Source of the DNA: Curtobacterium sp. MCJR17_055
GTDB lineage: Bacteria; Actinomycetota; Actinomycetes; Actinomycetales; Microbacteriaceae
DNA: 64,000 nucleotides
Direction of reading: 5' to 3'
NCBI RefSeq assembly: GCF_003224335.1
Contig: NZ_QKLF01000001.1
Coordinates: forward strand, 124,001-188,000
In this document: positions 52,036 through 60,900 of the stretch, one piece after another
Layout of the letters: each line of letters begins with the position of its first letter
How positions within the stretch are numbered: position 1 is the stretch's first letter
Translations under genes and position numbers: made by a program
Notes under the pieces: model-generated
Database searches by the model: none
The model's input: the letters and a program-made list of their open reading frames with translations, nothing else
What the model was told of the DNA's origin: nothing

Positions 52036-53007
52036 CTACTGGTAGACGGCGGACTGACCGTAGAGCACCTGCGTGAACTGCGACACGTAGGGGCTGACGT
52101 CACCGTCCGGCAGGTTGTAGGTCATGAAGACGCCGTACCCGTCTGCCTTGGTGCGCTCGGCGAGCGTGACGGCCAGGTCCACCGGGGTGTTCTGGATGTC
52201 GATCGCCGCGGCCGAGAGCTTCGACTTCGGCACGCCGGGGATGCTCGGCGCCGTGTAGGTGCCGTAGTAGGGGTTCCAGGCGTAGTCGAGCTTCTTGCCG
52301 ATCGACGGCTTCTCGTGCTGCAGCGACGTCGACGACGGGCCGATGTCGTAGAACGAGATGATCTTGCCGGGCATGTCCGCTCGGAGCGCCGAGATGAGCC
52401 AGCCGATCGACTGGTCGTTCGGCTGCGGGGTGCCGTCCACGCCGTAGTCCGAGTACTCGTCGTCGAGGTCGACGCCGTCCAGCCCGTACTTCTCGACGGT
52501 CGCCGACACCTGCGCCGCGAAGTCCCGCGCGTCCGCCTTCGACGTGAAGTTGGCCAGGCCCGTGCCCTGGTGGTTGCCGAGCACCGAGAGCGTGACCTTG
52601 ATGCCCTTGGCCTGCAGCGGGCGGATCTGGGTCGCCGCCTGGTCGAGCGTGCGCTGCACGTTCTCGTTGGCGTACAGGACCGCGTCGCCGTCCGCGTCAC
52701 GGTTGATGTTCGCCGCGAAGATGATCGCCACGTCGAACGCGTTGGCGCCGTTCTCGAGCGTGTACCGGCCGACGTTCCGGAGCTCGTCGTTGTTCACCTC
52801 GACGTAGGCGATGCTCGTCGGCCCGGACTTCGTCGGGGCGGTGTGCCCCGGGCGGCCGTGGCCGTGGCCGTGGCCGTGTCCCTGGCCGTGGCCGTGTGCT
52901 GCCGCTGCCGGCCCGCCCGGTGCTGCCGACGCGGCGGCGGGCACCATCGGCGCCGCCACCATGGCGACCAACGCCGCCACGATCCCGATCTTCATGGTCT
53001 TCTGCAT
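52036..53007 (-). CDS. Secreted endo-beta-N-acetylglucosaminidase, EndoH/EndoF1-like (GH18)
   Basis: Hydrolyses the chitobiose core of high-mannose or hybrid N-glycans, releasing Man(n)GlcNAc. The 323-residue precursor has a signal peptide (residues 1-28), a His/Gly-rich linker (38-55) and a catalytic domain closely resembling Streptomyces EndoH: TSIAYVEVNNDELRNVG, FDVAIIFAANIN, LSVLGNHQGTG, the catalytic DGVDLDDEY (Asp182, Glu184) and DYAWNPYYGTY. ATG 53007 has AGAGGAG upstream. It heads a two-gene unit with GH92 and is separated from GH38 by a terminator hairpin. Confidence 0.95.
   Translation of the reverse strand: MQKTMKIGIVAALVAMVAAPMVPAAASAAPGGPAAAAHGHGQGHGHGHGHGRPGHTAPTKSGPTSIAYVEVNNDELRNVGRYTLENGANAFDVAIIFAANINRDADGDAVLYANENVQRTLDQAATQIRPLQAKGIKVTLSVLGNHQGTGLANFTSKADARDFAAQVSATVEKYGLDGVDLDDEYSDYGVDGTPQPNDQSIGWLISALRADMPGKIISFYDIGPSSTSLQHEKPSIGKKLDYAWNPYYGTYTAPSIPGVPKSKLSAAAIDIQNTPVDLAVTLAERTKADGYGVFMTYNLPDGDVSPYVSQFTQVLYGQSAVYQ
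52853..52897. repeat. Hexanucleotide repeat encoding a His/Gly linker
   Basis: Imperfect tandem GGCCGT/GCCGTG units on the plus strand encode, on the minus strand, alternating His-Gly (HGHGQGHGHGHGHG) just after the signal peptide of the EndoH-like protein. The tract may bind metal ions and could vary in length. Confidence 0.85.
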
Positions 53008-53078
53008 GACACTCCTCTTCGAGTGGTGTCCGCGGCGACGAGGTGCCGCCGTGGTCCACGACCGGTCCGGCCGTGGGA

Positions 53079-53113
53079 CCCGCCGCCGGGACACCCGAAG
53101 TCCCGGCGGCGGG
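53079..53113 (-). terminator. Hairpin after the GH38 gene
   Basis: A perfect 13-bp stem (53079-53091 with 53101-53113) begins 18 nt after the GH38 stop and lies before the EndoH-like gene. It probably separates the ABC/GH5/GH38 transcript from the EndoH/GH92 unit. No U-tract follows. Confidence 0.7.
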
Positions 53114-53131
53114 GGTCTCAGTGGGCCGCCG

Positions 53132-56100
53132 TCAGCGCTCCTCGCTCGTGCGCGGGAAGCGGAAGGTGCGGACCTCGAAGGCGTCGACCGCGAAGGCCGC
53201 CACCCCGTCGGTGACCGCGGCGACGCCGGGCAGCGCCGGGTCCGTCTCCTCGAGCAGCGTGACCTCGACCGGCTCGCCGAACGGCCCGTCGACCGCCAGG
53301 CCCCCGGTCCCGCGTCGGCCCGCCGGCTCGTACACGCGGACGACCAGGTCACCCGAGCGGTCGTCGGCGAGCTTGACGGCCGAGACCACGACGCCACCGG
53401 AGGCCTGGACGAGCGAGTCGAAGCCGTGCGCGCCGGCGATCCGTCGGACGGACGTGTTCATGACCGTGCCCGCAGCGGTCGCCCCGACGACGTCGGTCCC
53501 GATCACCAGGCCGTACCGGTGCGTCTGCACGCCCTGGTCCGTCTCGGGGTCGGGGAACCGCGGTGCGCGGAGCAGCGAGAGCCGGACCGTCGTCGTGACG
53601 TGCCCGTCGACCGCGTCGCGCGTGACGTCGAACCCGTGGATCGAGTCGTTGACGAGCGCCACGCCGAACCCGGGCTCCTCGACGAGCACGTACCGGTGCA
53701 TGGACGTCTCGAACTTCGCGGCCTCCCACGAGGTGTTCGTGTGTGTCACCCGCTTCTGCGCGCCGAACTGCGTCTCCGCGATGGTGTGCTCGGCACGGAC
53801 GTCGAGCGGGAACGCGACCTTGAGGAACTTCTCGGTCTCGTGCCAGTCCGTGACCTGGTCGAACTCGAGCGTCCGGGTGCCGGGCGCGAGCGTGATCTCC
53901 TGCGTGAGCGTCGACTCGCTGAACGAGCGCGACACCGAGACGCGGGCGGTCCCGTCCTCGTCGACCGAGCCGCGCAGGGCGGTCACGTCGACCAGGTCGT
54001 CGACGCGGTTCCGGTAGTACCGGTCGACGTCCCACGCGTCCCACATGTTCGGGAAGTCCTGGTGCAGCTGGAGCAGGTTCGCGACCTGGCCCGGTGCGAT
54101 CGCGTCGCGACCGGTGGCCAGGTCGACGGCGCTCGTGACGAGTCCGCGGCCGTCGACGACGACGCGGACCAGGTCGTTCGTGAGCACGAAGCCGCCGTCG
54201 GCCTCCTCGAGGCGGACCGGGGTGGTCGCCTCCAGGTCGGTCGTCAGGATCGCGCTCTGCGCGAGGGCGCCGCCGTGGAGGCTCGGGGCCGGGTTGACGA
54301 CGACCGTCGCGTCCCCGTCGCCGGCGAGCGCCGACAGGGCGGCGGCGATGAGGGCCTCCAGGCGGGCCGCGATCTCCGCGTACCGCTCGACGGCCTCACG
54401 GTGCACCCACGCGATCGAGGTGCCCGGCAGGATGTCGTGGAACTGCTGGAGGAGGACCTGCTGCCAGAGCGCGTCGAGCTCGTCGTACGGGTAGGCGAAG
54501 TCGGTGCGGGCAGCGGCCGTGGCGCACCACAGCTCGGCCTCGACGAGCAGGTGCTCGCTCCGCCGGTTGCCCTGCTTCGTCTGGTGCTGGCTCGTCAGCG
54601 TGGCGCGGTGCAGCTCGAGGTAGAGCTCGCCGACCCACACGGGCGGGTTCCCCAGCTCGCTCTTGGCCCGGTCGAAGAACGCGTCCGGGTGCTCCCACGT
54701 GACGCGGGCGCTGCCCTCGAGGTCCGCCAGACGTGCCGCCACGCCGGTCATCTCGCGGGTGGTGCCGCCGCCGCCGTCACCCCAGCCGACCGGCGCGATC
54801 GACCCGGAGGCGAGCCGGTTCTCCCGGAACTGCCGGGCGGCCTTCGCGACCTCGGAGCCGGACAGCCGCGAGTTGTACGTGTCCATCGACGGGAAGTGCG
54901 AGAACACCCGCGACCCGTCGATGCCCTCCCACAGGAACGTGTGGTGCGGGAACTTGTTCACCTGGTTCCACGAGATCTTCTGCGTGAAGAACCACTCGAA
55001 GCCCGCGCGACGCATGAGCTGCGGGAGCGCCGGCGAGTAGCCGAAGCTGTCCGGCAGCCAGACGCCCTTCGGTCGGATGCCGAACTCGCGCTCGAAGAAC
55101 CGCTGGCCCTGGGAGAACTGCCGGACGATGCTCTCGCCCGTCGGCATCACCGTGTCGGACTCGACCCACATCCCGCCGAGGGGCAGGAACCGGCCGGCGG
55201 CGACGGCGTCCTTGACCTTCGCGTAGACCTCGGGCCGGTGCTCCTTGATCCAGGCGTACTGCTGCGCGCTCGACATGCCGTAGAGGAAGTCGTCCGTCTG
55301 GCCGATGAGCTCGGTCATGCTCGACGTGGTGCGGGCGACCTTGCGGATCGTCTCGCGCACCGGCCAGAGCCAGGCGGAGTCGATGTGGGCGTGGCCGACG
55401 GCGGAGATCCGGTGCGCGGAGGCCTCGGCGGGTGCGGCGAGCACCTCGGCGAGCGCCGCACGGGCGTCGGGGGCGGTCTCCGGGATGTGCTGCAGGTCGA
55501 GGGTGTCGAGGGCGTCGTCGAGCGCCTGGAGGATCCGCATGCGCCGGGGGCCCTGCGGCAGCTCCTCCTGCAGTTCGAGCAGGACGTCGATGTCGAGCGC
55601 GAGCTCGTGCACCTCGGCGGCGAACACGGCGAGGTCCATCCGGCGGCTCGTGTACAGCCGCTTCGGGGACGACGTCCGGACGTCGCCCTCCTGCGTGACG
55701 AGGAAGGGGTGGTAGTCGAGCAGCACCGGGTTGGACGCTGCCTCGACGAAGAACTCGACGGTCTCGCCGCCGACGGCTGATTCCGTGATGAGCACCCACT
55801 GGTTGCGGGGGTTGAGCGACTTCACCGGGGTGCCGTCGGACAGGTAGACGAGCCCCTCGCACTGGAAGCCGGGCATGTTCTTGTCGAAGCCGAGGTCGAC
55901 GAGCGCCTCGACCCGCTGGCCGGCCCACTCCGCGGGGACGGTGCCCGACAGGCGGAACCAGGTGGTCCCCCACGCGGCACCCCACGGAGTGCCTACCTCG
56001 TACGGTTCGAAGTCGAGCGTCAGGCCCTCCGCGGGGGCGATCGGCTCACCGGGCAGCTCGTGCCAGGCGGTGTCGAGCGGGACGGCGGTGGCGTGCACCT

Positions 56101-56167
56101 CGGGCAGGATGCGCTCGTCGAGGACACGGCGTGCGCGGCCGATGGTGAGCGGGATGTCGTCGTGCAT
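53132..56167 (-). CDS. GH38 alpha-mannosidase
   Basis: Cytoplasmic zinc-dependent retaining alpha-mannosidase, likely removing alpha-1,3/1,6 (and 1,2) mannose from imported N-glycan oligosaccharides. The 1011-residue protein has an N-terminal beta domain, the zinc-site signature GHAHIDSAWLWP (His259/His261/Asp263 region), the nucleophile in VWLPDSFGYSPALPQL (Asp373), QKISWNQVNKFPHHTF and LLQQFHDILPGTS, then large beta domains. ATG 56167 has GGAGG 5 nt upstream. No signal peptide. It follows the GH5_18-like gene after 88 nt. Confidence 0.96.
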   Translation of the reverse strand: MHDDIPLTIGRARRVLDERILPEVHATAVPLDTAWHELPGEPIAPAEGLTLDFEPYEVGTPWGAAWGTTWFRLSGTVPAEWAGQRVEALVDLGFDKNMPGFQCEGLVYLSDGTPVKSLNPRNQWVLITESAVGGETVEFFVEAASNPVLLDYHPFLVTQEGDVRTSSPKRLYTSRRMDLAVFAAEVHELALDIDVLLELQEELPQGPRRMRILQALDDALDTLDLQHIPETAPDARAALAEVLAAPAEASAHRISAVGHAHIDSAWLWPVRETIRKVARTTSSMTELIGQTDDFLYGMSSAQQYAWIKEHRPEVYAKVKDAVAAGRFLPLGGMWVESDTVMPTGESIVRQFSQGQRFFEREFGIRPKGVWLPDSFGYSPALPQLMRRAGFEWFFTQKISWNQVNKFPHHTFLWEGIDGSRVFSHFPSMDTYNSRLSGSEVAKAARQFRENRLASGSIAPVGWGDGGGGTTREMTGVAARLADLEGSARVTWEHPDAFFDRAKSELGNPPVWVGELYLELHRATLTSQHQTKQGNRRSEHLLVEAELWCATAAARTDFAYPYDELDALWQQVLLQQFHDILPGTSIAWVHREAVERYAEIAARLEALIAAALSALAGDGDATVVVNPAPSLHGGALAQSAILTTDLEATTPVRLEEADGGFVLTNDLVRVVVDGRGLVTSAVDLATGRDAIAPGQVANLLQLHQDFPNMWDAWDVDRYYRNRVDDLVDVTALRGSVDEDGTARVSVSRSFSESTLTQEITLAPGTRTLEFDQVTDWHETEKFLKVAFPLDVRAEHTIAETQFGAQKRVTHTNTSWEAAKFETSMHRYVLVEEPGFGVALVNDSIHGFDVTRDAVDGHVTTTVRLSLLRAPRFPDPETDQGVQTHRYGLVIGTDVVGATAAGTVMNTSVRRIAGAHGFDSLVQASGGVVVSAVKLADDRSGDLVVRVYEPAGRRGTGGLAVDGPFGEPVEVTLLEETDPALPGVAAVTDGVAAFAVDAFEVRTFRFPRTSEER

Positions 56168-56255
56168 GGGTCCTCCGGGACGGCGGTGTCCGTCCGGGTC
56201 GTCGGGGCGTGGGGCGTGGGGCGTGGTGCTGGTCGTGCGGAGGTGCTGATCGGGG

Positions 56256-57611
56256 TCAGGGCATCGTCGCGGGGTGTGCGACGGACACGGTGGCGGACGC
56301 GGTGTCGTTCGGGACGTCGACGCAGGTGGTGATCCCGCGCGCGGCCAGGAGCGCGGGATCCCCGAGGCGGGAGCGCAGCACGACCTGCGGGCCGCGGCCG
56401 TCCTGCTCGGCGATCGCGAGCCAGGCCGCGGCGAACCGGCCGCCCGGCGCCGAGTCGGCTCGAGTCCCACCGAGCGGCGTCCCGTCCGGGGCGACGTCGT
56501 CGAGCACGAGCGCGGTCGTCGGCGGGGTCGGGGCCTGGTACCGGCCGTCACCGAACGCCAGGGCCATCTCACGGAACCGCTCCCCGGTCGGCTTCACGCG
56601 GCCGTCGTTCGTGAGCAGGCCGAGGTCGTACTCGAGCTCCGGGAAGTCGGCGAGCGAGCGGGACACGTCGTGCGAACACCACCACGTGATGCCGAACAGC
56701 CCCTGCACGTCGAGGGCGTGCCGGATGGTCTGCTCGGTGAACGTCGGGGCGTCGGCCACGTCCACCACGTTGGTCGGTGCGCCGACCTCCTGCAACCAGT
56801 TCGGCCGGTCCGCGCGGGTGTTCCACGCGGCCGCGAGCTGCAGCAGGTACTCGCCGTGTCGGACCGATCCCGGGCCGAGGGCACCGTGCAGGCGTGCCGA
56901 CCCGTTGAAGACCCACGAGTGCGTGATGGTCGCGTCCCCGTGGTCGGCCGCGTGCTCCGGGCCGAACGGTTGCGCGTCGTCGTACCAGGCCGCGTCGTAC
57001 TGGGCGAGCGTCACGAGGGGGGCCGGACGCTCGCCGACGGCGGGGGCGGGCCGGGTGCCGGAGCCGGGTTGAACCGCCGGACCGGCGAGCCCCTCGCGCG
57101 CCGCGGCGACCATCGCCGCCGCCCACGCGTGCCCCTGCTCGGGCGTCGTCGCGAACGGCGACGGGTGCGGGGCGTGCGCGAACTGGTTGACCTCGTTGCC
57201 GACCGTGACGCCGAGCAGGTTCGGCCGGTCCCCGACGGCGGCGGCGAGTGCCCGGACGTACGCGGCGGTCGAGGCGACGACGTCGGGGTCGGTGAACATG
57301 TTCCGGCGGTGCCACGAGTCGAGCCAGGACGGCAGGAAGTCGAAGCTCGACAGGTGCCCCTGCAGCGCGTCGACCGTGACGTCGAGTCCGAACGAGCCGG
57401 CGATGTCCACCACGGTCGCCACGTCGTCGAGCGCCTGTTGCCGGATGAGCGTCCGGTTCGGCTGCACGATCGGCCAGAGCGGGAAGACCCGGACGTGGTC
57501 GGCGCCGAGCCCGGCGATCGCCTCGAGGTCCCGCGCGGTGTCCGACGGCGAGAAGTCGAGCCAGGAGTGGAACCAGCCGTTCGACGGTGTGTGGTTGACG
57601 CCGAAGCGCAT
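56256..57611 (-). CDS. GH5-family glycosidase, GH5_18-like beta-mannosidase
   Basis: Predicted cytoplasmic beta-mannosidase that would split Man-beta-1,4-GlcNAc, the last step of N-glycan breakdown. The 451-residue protein has the (beta/alpha)8 pattern of clan A: MRFGVNHTPSNGWFHSWLD, LGADHVRVFPLWPIVQPN, the acid/base in TVGNEVNQF (Glu140) and the nucleophile in NWLQEVGAPT (Glu275). The start resembles GH5_18 enzymes of Bifidobacterium N-glycan loci as I recall them. The exact subfamily should be confirmed by alignment. ATG 57611 overlaps the permease stop by 1 nt (TGATG). Confidence 0.85.
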   Translation of the reverse strand: MRFGVNHTPSNGWFHSWLDFSPSDTARDLEAIAGLGADHVRVFPLWPIVQPNRTLIRQQALDDVATVVDIAGSFGLDVTVDALQGHLSSFDFLPSWLDSWHRRNMFTDPDVVASTAAYVRALAAAVGDRPNLLGVTVGNEVNQFAHAPHPSPFATTPEQGHAWAAAMVAAAREGLAGPAVQPGSGTRPAPAVGERPAPLVTLAQYDAAWYDDAQPFGPEHAADHGDATITHSWVFNGSARLHGALGPGSVRHGEYLLQLAAAWNTRADRPNWLQEVGAPTNVVDVADAPTFTEQTIRHALDVQGLFGITWWCSHDVSRSLADFPELEYDLGLLTNDGRVKPTGERFREMALAFGDGRYQAPTPPTTALVLDDVAPDGTPLGGTRADSAPGGRFAAAWLAIAEQDGRGPQVVLRSRLGDPALLAARGITTCVDVPNDTASATVSVAHPATMP

Positions 57612-58588
57612 CAGCCCTTCACCCCGCCCTCTTCCACGCCCTTGAAGAAGAAGCGCTGCAGGACGGCGAAGATCACGGCGATCGGGATGAACGCGATCAT
57701 CGTCCCGGCGGCGATCATCCGCTGGTCGGTGGCGAAGGTGCCCTGCAGGTACTGCAACCCGACCGTCAGCGTGAGCTTGTCCGGGGACTGCAGCACGATG
57801 AGCGGCCAGAGGAAGTCGTCCCAGGCACCGATGAACGAGAAGATCGCGATCACGGCGATCGTCCCCTGCACGGCGGGCAGCGAGATGTAGCGGAGGCGCT
57901 GCATCGCGTTGGCGCCGTCCATCACGGCCGCCTGGTCGATCTCCTCGGGCACCTGGCGGAAGGCGTTGTACATGAGCAGCACGTTGAGCGCGGCGATCAT
58001 GCCCGGCAGGGCGACACCGACCAGGGAGTCGGCGAGGCCGAGGTCCTTGACCGTGACGAACTGGGAGATGATCGTCGCCTCGCCGGGCAGCACGAGGGTG
58101 GCGAGGAACAGGCCGAGGACGACCTTGCGGCCCTTCCACTGCAGGCGGGCGATCGCGAACCCGGCGAGCGTGGCGAACACGATGTTCCCGATGACGTCGA
58201 TCGCGGCGACGATGAGCGAGTTCCCGATGTAGCCGAAGACCGGGATGGCGTCGCCCACGCGGAGGTAGTTGCCGAACGTCGGCTGCGCGGGGATGAACGA
58301 CGGGTTCGCGGTGTAGATGTCCTCGCCGGTGCCCTTGAGCGAGGTCGAGAGCTGCCAGAGGAACGGACCGATCGTGATGAACAGCACCACGACGAGCAGG
58401 ACGTAGCGGAGCACCTTCTCGCGGGTGGACATGACGCCCCACACCGCGCGACGGCGCCCGCGTCCGCCGGGCGGGGACTGCCGGGAGGCCCGGCCCACGT
58501 CCGTCGCGCCGGTGACGTCCGGTGTCGGTGCGGCCACGCCGGCGTTGCCGCCGATGACCGGTTCGCTGGTGCTGGTGGTGTTCGTCAC
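57611..58588 (-). CDS. Carbohydrate ABC transporter permease, MalG type
   Basis: Inner-membrane subunit of a CUT1 sugar importer. The 325-residue protein has a long Pro/Gly/Arg N-terminus (about 60 residues), six helices and the MalG EAA loop EIDQAAVMDGANAMQRLRYISLP. The C-terminal end GVEEGGVKG is the usual MalG-type 'GxxxGAVKG' end. The start is GTG 58588, overlapping the upstream permease stop by 4 nt. No ATPase gene is present in the locus, so a shared MsiK-type ATPase encoded elsewhere is expected. Confidence 0.93.
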   Translation of the reverse strand: MTNTTSTSEPVIGGNAGVAAPTPDVTGATDVGRASRQSPPGGRGRRRAVWGVMSTREKVLRYVLLVVVLFITIGPFLWQLSTSLKGTGEDIYTANPSFIPAQPTFGNYLRVGDAIPVFGYIGNSLIVAAIDVIGNIVFATLAGFAIARLQWKGRKVVLGLFLATLVLPGEATIISQFVTVKDLGLADSLVGVALPGMIAALNVLLMYNAFRQVPEEIDQAAVMDGANAMQRLRYISLPAVQGTIAVIAIFSFIGAWDDFLWPLIVLQSPDKLTLTVGLQYLQGTFATDQRMIAAGTMIAFIPIAVIFAVLQRFFFKGVEEGGVKG

Positions 58589-59463
58589 TTGTCCGCCTTG
58601 CTGTTCATCCGGGCGAGGGCGAGCATCGGGATCAACGTCACGGCGAAGAGCAGGAGGCTCAGGGCGGACGCGTAGCCGAGGTTGCCGGTGAAGCCGCGGG
58701 CGTACTGCTGGATGAGCATGACGAGGGAGTTGTCCTGGCCGCCGGGGCCACCCGTCCCGTTCGTCAGGATGTAGAGCTCGCTGAAGACCCGGAGGGCGCT
58801 GACGCACACCAGGATGCCGACGAGCGTCATGGTGCCCCGGACGCCGGGCATGGTGACCGACCAGAACCGGCGCACCGCCCCGGCGCCGTCGAGAGCGGCG
58901 GCCTCGTGCAGGTCCTTGCCGACGTTCCCGAGGGCAGCCAGGAAGATGATCATGTAGTAGCCGAGGCCCTTCCACACGGTCAGGCTGATCGCGCTGAACA
59001 GCAGCAGCCACCGGTCGGACAGGAACGGGATCGCGCCCTGCACGACGCCGAGCGACTGCGCCATCTCGTTGACGACGCCGCGGTCGTCGAGGATCCAGTT
59101 CCAGATGAGCCCGACCACGACCGCGCTCGCGATCACCGGCGTGTAGTACGCGGTCCGGAAGAACGCGATCCCGGGCATCTTGTGCTGCACGAGCACGGCC
59201 ATGAGGAGCGGGAGGACCGTCAGCAGCGGCAGGCACACCACCATGTAGATGACGCTGTTGAGCAGCGCCTCCCACACCTGCGGGTCCGCGAGCAGGGTCC
59301 GGAAGTTCGCCGTCCCCACCCATGCACTGACCCCACCGAGCGGGCTGGCGTTCGTGAACGACAGCCGCACGGTGTTGATCGACGGCCAGAGACTGAACGC
59401 GAGCAGCCAGACCAGTGCGGGCAGCACCAGCAGCCAGGGCGTGAACCAGCGGTTCGCACGCAT
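58585..59463 (-). CDS. Carbohydrate ABC transporter permease, MalF type
   Basis: Partner inner-membrane subunit of the CUT1 importer. The 292-residue protein begins MRANRWFTPWLLVLPALVWLL, has six helices, and carries the EAA loop LHEAAALDGAGAVRRFWSVTMP typical of MalF/UgpA. It lies 36 nt behind the binding-protein gene and its stop overlaps the MalG-type start, so the permeases are made together. Confidence 0.95.
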   Translation of the reverse strand: MRANRWFTPWLLVLPALVWLLAFSLWPSINTVRLSFTNASPLGGVSAWVGTANFRTLLADPQVWEALLNSVIYMVVCLPLLTVLPLLMAVLVQHKMPGIAFFRTAYYTPVIASAVVVGLIWNWILDDRGVVNEMAQSLGVVQGAIPFLSDRWLLLFSAISLTVWKGLGYYMIIFLAALGNVGKDLHEAAALDGAGAVRRFWSVTMPGVRGTMTLVGILVCVSALRVFSELYILTNGTGGPGGQDNSLVMLIQQYARGFTGNLGYASALSLLLFAVTLIPMLALARMNSKADK

Positions 59464-59499
59464 GACGATCCTCCCTCTTCCTTCGGGTACCGGGCCGGA

Positions 59500-60798
59500 T
59501 CAGCCGTTGGCGAGCAGGGTGTTCATCTTGGTCTGGGCGGTCTGCAGCGCCTTCTCGGGCGTCGTCCCGCCCTTCATCGCCAGCGCGATCTGCTGGTCGA
59601 GGAAGTCCGTCATCGCCGAGTTCGCCTCAACCGGGTTGAGGTTCTTCGCGGTCTTCAGGGCGTCGTTCGCGAGGACGCGGGCCTTCGCGTGCACGGTGCC
59701 GTCGTCCTCCGAGAAGAACGGGTCGGACTGCGAGGACTTCGTCGACGGGAAGATGTTCACCAGGTGGGCGAACTCCTCCTGGTTCTCGGCGTTCGTCATG
59801 AACGCGGCGAGCGCTTCGGCGGTGGCGAGGTGCTTGCTCTTGGCCGAGACGCTGAGGCCCTGCACGTACAGCGGCGGGTTGTCCAGCGCCGGCGAGACGA
59901 TGATCTTGCCCTTGAGCGACGGGTTGTTCTTCTCGAAGTCGCTGATCGCGGTCGCACCGCCGGTGGTCCAGGCGACCTTGCCCTGCGTGAACAGGGTCGA
60001 GTTGCCGAGGTAGTCGGTGTTGAGGACCGACGACGGCATGAGCCCGTCCTGGTAGGCCTTCGCGTACTTGCTGATCAGGTCGGCGGCCTTCGAGGAGTCC
60101 GCGAACGTGAACTTCGTGCCGTCCGCGTTGAGGATCTTCACGCCGGCCAGCGAGAAGTCGGACAGGCCGGGCTTGCGGCTCATGAGGTAGTCGTCCGGGC
60201 ACTGCTCGTGCATGGTCGCGGCCTGGTCGAAGAGCTCGTCCGTGGTCGCCGGCGGGTTCTCCGGGTCGAGGCCGCACTGCTCGAACATCGTCTTGTTCCA
60301 GTAGTCGATGTCGGTGTTGAGGTACCAGGGGTACCCGAACGTTCCGTCGACGCCCTTGTACCGGTAGGCCGCGAGTGCGCCCTCGACGTAGGTCTTCCCG
60401 AGCGTGGAGTCGTCCTTCGCGACGTCCTGCAGGAACCCGCGCTTCGCGAGGGGCAGGGCGATGTCCGGCGGCAGGTTGACGACGTCGGGCAGGGAGTTCG
60501 ACGACGCCTGGCTGAGCACCTTCTCGGCGTAGCCGTCGCCGGGCTGGTCGACGAGCTTGACCTCCGCGTCGGGGTACTTCTTCTCGAACGCCTTCACGAC
60601 GCCGTTGAGGTAGTCCGTGTACGTCGGCGTGAGTGCCCAGGTCTGCAGGGTGATCGACCCGCTGACCTCTCCGTCGCCACCGCCACCGGTGGCCGCCCCG
60701 CTGCCGCTCGAGCAACCGGTGAGGACGAGCGCTGCGGCGGCAGCGCCAGCGAGGATCGCGGCCACTCGGCCCGACGTCGTGCGTGGGGTGGTTCTCAT
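59500..60798 (-). CDS. Extracellular solute-binding lipoprotein, family 1 (sugar/N-glycan oligosaccharide)
   Basis: Receptor of the CUT1 importer; by context the ligand is Man(n)GlcNAc or smaller mannosides. The 432-residue precursor has a lipoprotein signal peptide with lipobox VLTGC (Cys near residue 29), then the family-1 fold: GSITLQTWALTPTYTDYLNGVVKAFEKKYP, NSLPDVVNLPPDIALPLAKRG and PWYLNTDIDYWNKTMFEQCG in pattern, and GKVAWTTGGATAISDFEKN. ATG 60798 has AAGGAG 9 nt upstream. It is first in the operon, behind two LacI-type operator palindromes. Confidence 0.95.
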   Translation of the reverse strand: MRTTPRTTSGRVAAILAGAAAAALVLTGCSSGSGAATGGGGDGEVSGSITLQTWALTPTYTDYLNGVVKAFEKKYPDAEVKLVDQPGDGYAEKVLSQASSNSLPDVVNLPPDIALPLAKRGFLQDVAKDDSTLGKTYVEGALAAYRYKGVDGTFGYPWYLNTDIDYWNKTMFEQCGLDPENPPATTDELFDQAATMHEQCPDDYLMSRKPGLSDFSLAGVKILNADGTKFTFADSSKAADLISKYAKAYQDGLMPSSVLNTDYLGNSTLFTQGKVAWTTGGATAISDFEKNNPSLKGKIIVSPALDNPPLYVQGLSVSAKSKHLATAEALAAFMTNAENQEEFAHLVNIFPSTKSSQSDPFFSEDDGTVHAKARVLANDALKTAKNLNPVEANSAMTDFLDQQIALAMKGGTTPEKALQTAQTKMNTLLANG

Positions 60799-60823
60799 CG
60801 TTGCTGACTCCTTCGTCGAGCTA

Positions 60824-60837
60824 CTGAACCGGTTCAG
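60824..60837. promoter_or_regulatory. LacI-type operator O1 in the binding-protein leader
   Basis: The perfect 14-bp palindrome CTGAACCGGTTCAG, with the central CG usual for LacI-family sites, lies 26 nt before the start codon of the binding-protein gene. A bound repressor here would block elongation or the ribosome-site region of the ABC/glycosidase operon. Confidence 0.75.
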
Positions 60838-60876
60838 CCTTCTGCGCCGAACCGCTGCGTGACGGTGACGATGCCT

Positions 60877-60894
60877 GACTAAAGCGCTATAGTC
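60877..60894. promoter_or_regulatory. LacI-type operator O2 overlapping both divergent promoters
   Basis: GACTAAAGCGCTATAGTC is palindromic except for one A/A pair and has a central GCGC. It covers the TATAGT -10 of lacI (60888-60893) and, on the other strand, touches the TTGACT -35 (60891-60896) of the ABC operon, so one bound repressor could silence both. The TATAGT ends 7 nt before the lacI GTG, predicting a leaderless lacI mRNA. Confidence 0.8.
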
Positions 60895-60900
60895 AAGCCC

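Noticed and set aside
49102-53214. A plus-strand open frame of about 1370 codons opposite GH92 and the EndoH-like gene
   Set aside because: It is antisense to genes with clear catalytic motifs and consists of Arg/Gly/Asp/Val-rich sequence with no domain; long antisense frames are expected at this GC content.
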